A stretch of 21,314 bases of DNA, from positions 1 to 21,314 of the IMG/VR virus record IMGVR_UViG_3300009481_000133. One strand, given 5' to 3'. A model generated the notes under the pieces. That model did no database searches. It was given only the letters and a program-made list of their open reading frames with translations, and was not told the origin of the DNA. Position numbers and translations under genes: made by a program. The stretch comes from a virus. Shown here piece by piece: positions 6,127 through 11,712 of this stretch; within the stretch, counting starts at the first letter, position 1; each line of letters opens with the position of its first letter.

Positions 6127-6594
6127 CTGACTTTAGAAATTATTCCCATCACCATCAGGGCTGCCAATGAATTTGTTGAAAAATATCACAGGCATAATAA
6201 AAGAGTACAAGGTGCGCGGTTCGCGGTCGGTTGTATCAGTAATTCGGACCTAGTAGCTGTAGGAATAGTGGGCAGACCAGTAGCAAGGAAGCTGGACAAC
6301 GGACTGACGTCCGAAATTACGAGGCTTTGCGCCAAACCAGACGCTCCAAAGAACGCTTGCAGCTTCCTTTATGGACGTTGCTGGAGAATATGGCAACAAA
6401 TGGGCGGAAAACGAATGATTACCTATACATTCGAAAAAGAGGACGGAGGATCCGTTCGCGCCACAGGATGGCGCATGATAGGGGCTACCAGGGGATTTGG
6501 AGATCATCTCAAGGGTTGGCAAACTAGGTCAGGAAGGGAAAAACAAGAAAATGTCAAAGAACCAAAATTTAGATGGGAAATTACAAAAAAATAG
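6127..6594 (+). CDS. XF1762-like protein, possibly GNAT-related; non-ATG start
   Basis: The frame contains the signature blocks of the XF1762-like family, seen in phages and mobile elements: EFVEKYHRHNK, GIVGRPVARKLDNG, ITRLCAKP, KNACSFLYGR, KRMITYTFEKEDGGS and RATGWR. These resemble an acyltransferase-type fold, but the biochemical role is unknown. The open frame begins after a TGA at 6103 with no ATG before the conserved N-terminus. AGGAG at 6117-6121 points to CTG at 6127, giving a start 'MTLEIIPIT' (155 residues) that matches the family's usual beginning. An internal GTG at 6268 would lose a third of the protein. The coding DNA is visibly richer in G and C than its neighbours, suggesting recent acquisition. 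Confidence 0.65.
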   Translation: MTLEIIPITIRAANEFVEKYHRHNKRVQGARFAVGCISNSDLVAVGIVGRPVARKLDNGLTSEITRLCAKPDAPKNACSFLYGRCWRIWQQMGGKRMITYTFEKEDGGSVRATGWRMIGATRGFGDHLKGWQTRSGREKQENVKEPKFRWEITKK

Positions 6595-6730
6595 GATAAA
6601 AAGAAATTCTAATCCGGTGGCAAAGGATTTGTTTACTCCTCTTTATCGCTTAAGAGTAGTAAAGAATAAAAAGAAATATAGGAGGGCTAATGTCGACAAA
6701 AGGGTTAAACCAATTACGGAAGAAGCCTGA
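6551..6730 (+). CDS. Small very basic phage protein
   Basis: The 59-residue Lys/Arg-rich product begins at an ATG inside the end of the preceding gene (44 nt overlap) and ends inside the glycosyltransferase gene (41 nt overlap). The segment NPVAKDLFTPLYRLRVVKNKK resembles a widespread family of short basic phage proteins of unknown role whose core is 'NP-x-A...FR-x-R-x-VK-x-K-x-x-Y'. The high charge suggests nucleic-acid binding, but nothing catalytic is visible. Confidence 0.65.
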   Translation: MSKNQNLDGKLQKNRIKRNSNPVAKDLFTPLYRLRVVKNKKKYRRANVDKRVKPITEEA

Positions 6731-7601
6731 TTCTATTTCTCCTCATTCACTTTTCATAACAGCTCCTTGTTTTGGGAACCTTGTCACTGTAGACTTTATG
6801 CAGTCCATGATCAATGTACAGTCGTGGGCTGCGACCAACAATATTCCTTTACGTTTTTACTGGTTGGGTAACAATGCTATCATTACAGAAGCGAGAAATA
6901 AATGTGTAGCAGAATTCCTTAATGACAACGCCAATTATTCTCATTTACTTTTCGTCGACGCTGACGTTGCCTTTGGAGTGGAAACCCTGGAGAAGCTTTT
7001 AAAAGCGGACAAGGATGTCGCTGTCGCGCCCTACCCGAATAAATCAATCGACTGGGCGTGGCAGGAATTTAGAATGACACAGGATCCCGAAGCGGATTAT
7101 TCAACAGCTGGTTTAACCTACAATGTTGTCTTTGAAGATAACTTAGATGGTGGGGATGAATCAGCTGGAAATTGGGGCACTAACAATCTCCTTCCTGATA
7201 AGGAAGGTTTTCTCCGTGTAAAAAGAGCTCCAACGGGAATGATGCTGATTAACCGTGAAGTATTTTCCTCCTTAGTTACAGCACCATATCCGCAAAGGGT
7301 AAAGCCCTACCTTGATGTTCACAAAACTAAAAACCTTTTCGGTTTTTTTGATGTCCTAACCCTCCCATCAGGACACAGACTTGGCGAAGATTTTGCGTTT
7401 TGTGAACGGGTAAGGGCCGTGGGCCGAGAGATTTGGGCATTATGTACAGCAAACATGCGTCACGAAGGAGGGGCTAAATTTACAGGAAACTTCCAAGAAC
7501 AAATTAAAACAATATCTTTACTCAGAAAAAATGATGATTTAAAAGATGCTATTAAAGAAATGGAAGAGAAGGGAATACCGTGGACAATCAACAAAAAATA
7601 A
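6690..7601 (+). CDS. GT-A fold glycosyltransferase
   Basis: The 303-residue protein has the layout of a GT-A glycosyltransferase: an N-terminal nucleotide-binding half, NAIITEARNKC near residues 62-72, and a DxD metal site, FVDADVAF at 88-95 (D90, D92). A GEDFAF acceptor-side motif follows at 232-237, with MRHEGG near 256-261. It would move a sugar from a nucleotide-sugar donor to an unknown acceptor (DNA, virion protein or host surface glycan). The ATG follows ATAGGAGGG, a strong site. It overlaps the methyltransferase gene by 22 nt. No sugar-synthesis gene is nearby, so a host donor is implied. Confidence 0.78.
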   Translation: MSTKGLNQLRKKPDSISPHSLFITAPCFGNLVTVDFMQSMINVQSWAATNNIPLRFYWLGNNAIITEARNKCVAEFLNDNANYSHLLFVDADVAFGVETLEKLLKADKDVAVAPYPNKSIDWAWQEFRMTQDPEADYSTAGLTYNVVFEDNLDGGDESAGNWGTNNLLPDKEGFLRVKRAPTGMMLINREVFSSLVTAPYPQRVKPYLDVHKTKNLFGFFDVLTLPSGHRLGEDFAFCERVRAVGREIWALCTANMRHEGGAKFTGNFQEQIKTISLLRKNDDLKDAIKEMEEKGIPWTINKK

Positions 7602-8263
7602 ATCATTTTTATTTTAATATTCAAGGATGGTTTAATTATGCTGATGTTTATGATAGAGCTTTAGCCTGGTTTGAAGATGGTGCTCACTTTGTGGAAGTAG
7701 GATCATGGAAAGGAAGAAGTTCAGCTTACATGGCAACAAACATTCATAACACGGGAAAGAAAATACGATTTGATTGCGTGGATACCTGGGAAGGATCGTG
7801 GGAACATAATTTATCAAAAGAAGAAATAGAACAAAAATTTCAAGAAGGGAAGATAGATGAAAATGTTTATTATCAACTATCTAATTTAAAAAAAGAAGAT
7901 TTGTACGGACAATTTTTAAAAAATATTAAACCAGTAAAACATATTATTAACATAGTACGCAAAACATCTGTGGAAGCTGCCAAAGATTATAAAGATGGAT
8001 CTCTTGATTTTGTGATGATTGATGCAGCACATGATGAAGAAAATGTGTATCAAGATATAAAAGCCTGGAGGAAAAAATTAAAACCAGCAGGGATTATAAC
8101 AGGAGATGATTTTGCAGAAATAGGAGTGAAAAAAGGATTATCACGTTATGCACAAGAGATGGGGGACGAGCCCTTACTTTTATCTTCGAATGCATTTCCT
8201 TCATGGATAATGCCTACTCAAGATAAGAACATAACAAAAAAATGGAGGACACCAATAACATGA
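7580..8263 (+). CDS. Class I SAM-dependent methyltransferase (Methyltransf_24-like)
   Basis: The 227-residue protein shows the Rossmann SAM-binding sequence FVEVGSWKGRSS at residues 37-48, an acidic second strand (CVDTW, 66-70), the motif DFVMIDAAHDEENV at 143-156 and GIITGDDF at 171-178. The IDAxH pattern is typical of small-molecule or sugar methyltransferases of the Methyltransf_24/cephalosporin-hydroxylase-like group rather than DNA methylases, and no DPPY-type motif is present. It starts with GTG after AGAAGGGA and is coupled to the glycosyltransferase, so it may modify the same product. Confidence 0.75.
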   Translation: MDNQQKINHFYFNIQGWFNYADVYDRALAWFEDGAHFVEVGSWKGRSSAYMATNIHNTGKKIRFDCVDTWEGSWEHNLSKEEIEQKFQEGKIDENVYYQLSNLKKEDLYGQFLKNIKPVKHIINIVRKTSVEAAKDYKDGSLDFVMIDAAHDEENVYQDIKAWRKKLKPAGIITGDDFAEIGVKKGLSRYAQEMGDEPLLLSSNAFPSWIMPTQDKNITKKWRTPIT

Positions 8264-8376
8264 TTTTTTGGCATATTATAGCAATCGGAGCAGTTTTTGC
8301 TTTAGGTTTTTTAATTGGAAGGAGGTTTGAATGGCTCAAGATAAGACGGATGAGACTACAGTCCAAGCGAAGATAG
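8260..8376 (+). CDS. Small single-pass membrane peptide
   Basis: A 38-codon frame begins with an ATGA overlap on the methyltransferase stop and runs 46 nt into the oxygenase gene in another frame. It encodes a hydrophobic segment (IIAIGAVFALGFLIG) followed by an Arg/Lys-rich tail, so an inner-membrane peptide with a cytoplasmic basic end is likely. The AAGGAGG ribosome site of the next gene lies inside it. Its role is unknown; the size and topology allow a holin-like or accessory role, but it is far from the endolysin. Confidence 0.5.
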   Translation: MIFWHIIAIGAVFALGFLIGRRFEWLKIRRMRLQSKRR

Positions 8377-8999
8377 AATATTTATTTCCTCTTCCTATCT
8401 GTCACATTGTTTTACCAGAAGATGTGATTGTTCAACTGGATATGATAACAACCGAACTTCTACACGCTGAAGACAAAGAAGATCACTCAGGACAGTTAGC
8501 AGGAAAAATTCATGAAGGGCAGCAGATTGCTGTTCCTAGACAAGGATATTTTAAAAAATTTGTCGAAACAGGAATTTTAGAAGCATGTAAAGGTTACATT
8601 GAAGGAAGTGCTTTACTTGATGGTAGAGCTATAAATATGTGGAAAACTTTTGATTTAACTTTTCAAAAAGGCTGGATTGTATCTCAGTACGCTGGAGATT
8701 ACAACCCTGTTCACACTCATAGTGGCACTCTTTCCGGCATAATTTATTTACGCGTTCCTCCACAAATTAAAAAAGAATCCGAACCAGATGGATGGTTAAC
8801 CTTTCATAACAACAGGGAATATGATGCTATGTCACTTCGTTTTGGAATGACACAAAATAAACTTCCTGAAGTAGGGCATATGTATTTGTTTCCAGCTTGG
8901 CTTGGTCATTCGGTAATGCCATTTCGTGGTAAAGGAGAAAGACGTTGTATTTCTTTTAATGTAAAAGCATTTCCAACAGGAGGTAGTTCTGGAGCCTAA
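8331..8999 (+). CDS. 2OG-Fe(II) oxygenase, first of a tandem pair
   Basis: The 222-residue protein has the double-stranded beta-helix features of the 2OG-FeII_Oxy_5 type: NPVHTHSGTLSGIIYL (residues 125-140), with metal-ligand candidates H128 and H130. LFPAWLGHSVMPF (186-198) supplies the distal H193, and GERRCISFNV (202-211) the 2-oxoglutarate-binding Arg. It should couple 2-oxoglutarate and O2 to oxidation of an unknown substrate. Such genes are frequent in marine phages. A consensus AAGGAGG precedes the ATG. The next gene is a second, diverged member. Confidence 0.78.
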   Translation: MAQDKTDETTVQAKIEYLFPLPICHIVLPEDVIVQLDMITTELLHAEDKEDHSGQLAGKIHEGQQIAVPRQGYFKKFVETGILEACKGYIEGSALLDGRAINMWKTFDLTFQKGWIVSQYAGDYNPVHTHSGTLSGIIYLRVPPQIKKESEPDGWLTFHNNREYDAMSLRFGMTQNKLPEVGHMYLFPAWLGHSVMPFRGKGERRCISFNVKAFPTGGSSGA

Positions 9000-9006
9000 A
9001 CCTAAA

Positions 9007-9609
9007 ATGAATGGTCAATTAATGTTTGCCACCCTGGCAATGCATTTTAATTTAAAAGAAAAATATAAATCTATTAATGATGAAGTTAGACAAGAAATTT
9101 TAGAATGGATGGATAAAGATCCAGGTGTTATTAAATCGAATATGGGTGGTTGGCATTCTCAACCAACACACAAAGGAAAATTAAAAAAATTAACAAATAT
9201 TATTGCAACAGATTTTGCTCCTATATACGCTGAAGCGTTGGGGTGGAAAATGGAGAAAAGAAAATTTTTTTCCGAAGGCGGTGCGTGGGCCAATGTTAAT
9301 CCTCCTGGAGGATCTAATAATACTCATGTGCATGGTAACTGTGTTTTATCAGCTGTGTATTACGTTGAAACATACGGAGCCGAACAAGGCCCAATTATTT
9401 TTTGTGATCCAAGACCAGGAGCAGTACAGTATCATCCTTTAATAGGCGAACCAAATTATATGAATGCACAAAATATTGAACTTATTCCTCAGGATCATGA
9501 CTTATTACTTTTCCCTGCATGGCTTCCACATAGAGTTGCTTTAAATAAAAGTGAGAAGAATAGAATTTCTGTTGCTGTTAATTTTAATGTAGGAATTGTA
9601 AAGAAATGA
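9007..9609 (+). CDS. 2OG-Fe(II) oxygenase, second of a tandem pair
   Basis: The 200-residue protein belongs to the same broad family (TIGR02466/2OG-FeII_Oxy_5-like). It shows NNTHVHGNCVLSAVYYV (residues 104-120) with H107 and H109, IFCDPRPGA (131-139), LLLFPAWLPHRV (166-177) with H175, and NRISVAVNFN (185-194) with R186. It has a longer helical N-terminus than its neighbour and differs widely outside the core, so this is an old divergence or separate acquisitions rather than a fresh duplication. It starts seven bases after the preceding stop with only a weak GGAG site, so translation is probably coupled. Confidence 0.8.
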   Translation: MNGQLMFATLAMHFNLKEKYKSINDEVRQEILEWMDKDPGVIKSNMGGWHSQPTHKGKLKKLTNIIATDFAPIYAEALGWKMEKRKFFSEGGAWANVNPPGGSNNTHVHGNCVLSAVYYVETYGAEQGPIIFCDPRPGAVQYHPLIGEPNYMNAQNIELIPQDHDLLLFPAWLPHRVALNKSEKNRISVAVNFNVGIVKK

Positions 9610-9860
9610 ACTTTCCACTTGTCAAAATAACTTGGTTAGACGCTACCGATATTGATACAGGGTGGCACACTATTCCGGAAATTAAAGAAAAAACTTTATT
9701 AGCGGTTGAAAGTGTAGGATGGGTGTTAGAAGAAACAAATGAAAAAATAACTCTTATTGGTTGTTTGGATGTGCATGATGAAAATGCTGGTAGAGGGATT
9801 ATTATTCCTAGACCTTGGATCACAAAACGCGAAGAATTGGTTGTCAAGCAAAATATTTAA
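9606..9860 (+). CDS. Conserved small phage protein
   Basis: The 84-residue product is unrecognised at the functional level. Its pattern (VKITWLDA, GWHTIPE, VGWVLEETNEKITLIGCLD, AGRGIIIPRPWI) recurs in short phage proteins often located among accessory or structural genes. No metal site or membrane segment is visible. The start overlaps the oxygenase stop (ATGA), placing it in the same rightward operon. Confidence 0.65.
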   Translation: MNFPLVKITWLDATDIDTGWHTIPEIKEKTLLAVESVGWVLEETNEKITLIGCLDVHDENAGRGIIIPRPWITKREELVVKQNI

Positions 9861-9934
9861 AATTGTTTTCTTGATATATTTGGTGGACATGTTTAAATTA
9901 ATTCTCACCCAAAATTACAATCAAAGGAGAAAAA

Positions 9935-10291
9935 ATGGAAAACAAGTGTAAATGCGGTGAGAGTTGTGACTGTGTATCCCGTAAAAAATATGAAGACGCT
10001 TTAAGAGCAACCGCTTACTTAGCCAACCGAGTAAAAGTATTAGAAGAAAAATATAAATTAGCCTTGTTTTCATCTGAAGAAAAAAAATCAGAAATTTTTC
10101 AACCACCAGTTCCACCTACTACGGAGAAAAAAGGATGGGGGAAAAAATCTTATGGAGAATCGGAAAAATCACCTAATCAAATAAAAGTAGAAATGGTTAA
10201 TGATCTTCCTCCTGGAACTAATATAAATCAAATTGTTCTAGAAGATAAAGATACTATTCTTGATGAAGAATGCGAAGCTTGCAGCGCTTAA
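9935..10291 (+). CDS. Cys-rich hypothetical phage protein
   Basis: The 118-residue product has an N-terminal Cys cluster (C5, C7, C11, C13), a helical charged segment (residues 17-45), a Pro/Lys-rich linker and a C-terminal CxxC (C113, C116). The Cys groups at both ends could bind metal together. An AAAGGAGA site precedes the ATG. Its stop codon overlaps the stop of the convergent gene (TTAA at 10288-10291). No function is proposed. Confidence 0.6.
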   Translation: MENKCKCGESCDCVSRKKYEDALRATAYLANRVKVLEEKYKLALFSSEEKKSEIFQPPVPPTTEKKGWGKKSYGESEKSPNQIKVEMVNDLPPGTNINQIVLEDKDTILDEECEACSA

Positions 10292-10491
10292 TATTTTTTA
10301 TCGTGAGCTAATAAATTTTTATAATCTTCGTCGCACGAAATAAAAGCTAAAGCTTCTTTACCTTTACTTATAATTTGTTGCCATTCTTTTAAAGAAAATT
10401 TTATTTCTGTACCATCCGTATAATTAACTAATACGTTTTCTTCTCCTGGTACATTTAATACGTGCGACACGATTTTAGTTACGTCAGCCAT
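10288..10491 (-). CDS. Small hypothetical protein at the end of the leftward block
   Basis: The 67-residue product has a beta-rich first half (ENVLVNYTDGTEIKFSL) and an amphipathic second half; no family is recognised. TAGGAGG precedes its ATG. A likely promoter and an 11-bp inverted repeat surround its start, so it may be expressed and regulated separately from the rest of the leftward block. Confidence 0.62.
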   Translation of the reverse strand: MADVTKIVSHVLNVPGEENVLVNYTDGTEIKFSLKEWQQIISKGKEALAFISCDEDYKNLLAHDKKY

Positions 10492-10549
10492 TACAGACCT
10501 CCTATTTTATGTCGTGTCGCACTATATCGTATATCTCATAAAATTACAA
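10462..10549 (-). promoter_or_regulatory. Promoter with inverted repeat spanning the start codon
   Basis: On the minus strand TTGTAA (10549-10544) and TATAGT (10526-10521) are 17 bp apart, a good spacing for a sigma70-type promoter. GTGCGACACGA (10462-10472) and TCGTGTCGCAC (10512-10522) are perfect 11-bp inverted repeats enclosing the ribosome site and start codon. The right copy overlaps the -10 box. A related CGTCGCACGA lies further into the gene at 10329-10338. Confidence 0.5.
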
Positions 10550-10954
10550 TGACACGGTGCCATTATTCCAGCTTACAACTCCTTTTTTGATTTCTCCATC
10601 AAATTTAAGAAATTTAGCAGGATATACATAAATTGAAGCCATACGGTGTATTGCTCCTCCTTTAGAAAGAAAAACATCTTGGTTAACTTCATAACCAGCT
10701 CCTTCTTCCATTGCAGAAACACGGTCAAAAACCTTACTTTCTACTTCAAAAATTTCCCCTTCAATAGTTTGACCCGTTCCTTTTTTAACAGGAAAAACTA
10801 TAGGAAAAGGCCCATAATCAAACATAAAGTAATTAGGTTCCGTGTAATAAGTACCCATAAATGTTTGATCTTTAAGCCAATGATCATGTAAAGCACCTTT
10901 TTCTTTTAATGTGCCATACACAAATAAATTTTTAAATTTTATTTGTTTAGTCAT
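10544..10954 (-). CDS. Gamma-glutamylcyclotransferase-like protein (AIG2/GGCT fold)
   Basis: The 136-residue protein has LFVYGTLKEKG at residues 10-20, the substrate-pocket signature of the GGCT/AIG2 fold, and GEIFEV at 66-71. FDRVSAMEEGAGYE at 76-89 holds the Glu (83 or 84) at the position of the family's catalytic acid. GGCT enzymes release 5-oxoproline from gamma-glutamyl amines or peptides. The ATG at 10954 is chosen because GGAGGG lies seven bases upstream; an in-frame start 27 bases earlier lacks one. Amidoligases, class II amidotransferases and cyclotransferases have been linked by gene context in published comparative genomics, which makes the pair at 109-2021 of interest. Confidence 0.72.
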   Translation of the reverse strand: MTKQIKFKNLFVYGTLKEKGALHDHWLKDQTFMGTYYTEPNYFMFDYGPFPIVFPVKKGTGQTIEGEIFEVESKVFDRVSAMEEGAGYEVNQDVFLSKGGAIHRMASIYVYPAKFLKFDGEIKKGVVSWNNGTVSL

Positions 10955-11177
10955 TTCTTGCCCTCCAATCTGATGCCGCAATCATTATATCAACGATTCC
11001 GTTATCTTTTATTAAGTTTTTTTCTACAATTTTTGTAGCCTCATCCACATCTTCAGCATTTTTCCCATGAGCTGCAGCTATAATAGTTTCTAAAGCTGAT
11101 TTAATTTCTTTAGCCTTTCTTTCTACATCCCATGTTCTTTTTACTATTCCATATGGACTTTCTTGTGTCGTACTCAT
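10947..11177 (-). CDS. Hypothetical helical protein
   Basis: The 76-residue product is mostly predicted helix (VERKAKEIKSALETIIAAAHG and later charged segments, residues 18 onward) with no recognisable motif. It overlaps the ribbon-helix-helix gene upstream by 4 nt and the cyclotransferase gene downstream by 8 nt, so the three form a coupled group. Confidence 0.6.
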   Translation of the reverse strand: MSTTQESPYGIVKRTWDVERKAKEIKSALETIIAAAHGKNAEDVDEATKIVEKNLIKDNGIVDIMIAASDWRARND

Positions 11178-11329
11178 TTTTTCCTCTTCTTTCTCCGTTT
11201 TGTTTCTTCAGCGGCTAACCATTCTATAACTCCAGAAACCGATCTAAAGTCTTTACCGCCAATTTCTTTCAGTAACTTGTGAGTATCTATTTTCACAGCT
11301 ACTGATTTATATTTAGTTGTATCAGTCAT
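11174..11329 (-). CDS. Ribbon-helix-helix-type small DNA-binding protein
   Basis: This 51-residue frame has a GAGAGG site before its ATG and an ATGA overlap with the next gene. The order is one beta-strand (KSVAVKI, residues 8-14), a helix (DTHKLLKEIG), a turn with Arg-Ser-Val-Ser, and a second helix (GVIEWLAAEETKRR), then a basic tail. That is the pattern of Arc/CopG-like proteins, which bind DNA as dimers through the strand. It could be the regulator acting on inverted-repeat operators nearby, but its target is unknown. Confidence 0.6.
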   Translation of the reverse strand: MTDTTKYKSVAVKIDTHKLLKEIGGKDFRSVSGVIEWLAAEETKRRKKRKK

Positions 11330-11352
11330 ATTAACCTCTCATTTCTGATGGG

Positions 11353-11383
11353 ATTATATAGGATATATAAGTTTAAAAATCAA
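11353..11383 (-). promoter_or_regulatory. Putative leftward promoter for the ribbon-helix-helix operon
   Basis: On the minus strand TTGATT (11383-11378) is followed by TATAAT (11358-11353) with 19 bp between, or by an overlapping TATATA at 17 bp. The segment sits in the only gap of about 50 bp in this part of the leftward block, directly upstream of the gene starting at 11329. Confidence 0.4.
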
Positions 11384-11712
11384 GCATTTTCAGGATAATA
11401 CTGCAAAATACAGTATATTTTATCCTTTTTTTCTATGGAATAAGGGTAAATTTTTCTAGCCACACTATGAGCCTGACGATATTTAACTTGCCACTTCCAA
11501 GATTGTTTATGGTGTTTTTCTCGTTTTTTACACCTGTGAATAGCTCCCAAGTTAAATGTATCCCTGAGATAGATAATAACTTCGTGAGAGGTCATTTCTA
11601 CGCAAATAACAGGTGTTCCAGCTCTCCTATCAGGTCTATTGACAACAGCCACATAGCCTTCTCCGTCTATTAATCCTGCCGCGTAGGCGTGTGCTTCGTT
11701 AGATAACCCCAT
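11380..11712 (-). CDS. LAGLIDADG homing endonuclease, free-standing
   Basis: The 110-residue protein carries one dodecapeptide, YAAGLIDGEGYVAV at residues 10-23, with the acidic catalytic residue in the GxG-flanked position. Later come a basic DNA-contact part (RCKKREKHHKQSWKWQVKYRQ) and a short helical end (KIYPYSIEKKDKIYCILQYY). A single motif implies a homodimer. It is at the small end for the family and may lack part of the C-terminus. It overlaps the 3' end of the polymerase gene by 43 nt, and its AGGAG ribosome site lies within polymerase codons. Such genes cut an unoccupied allele and spread by repair. Confidence 0.78.
   Translation of the reverse strand: MGLSNEAHAYAAGLIDGEGYVAVVNRPDRRAGTPVICVEMTSHEVIIYLRDTFNLGAIHRCKKREKHHKQSWKWQVKYRQAHSVARKIYPYSIEKKDKIYCILQYYPENA

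Noticed and set aside
6226-6246. Further copy of the direct repeat (TATCAGTAATTCGGA)
   Set aside because: It lies inside conserved codons of the XF1762-like protein and lacks the GGAGT head, so the likeness is probably chance.
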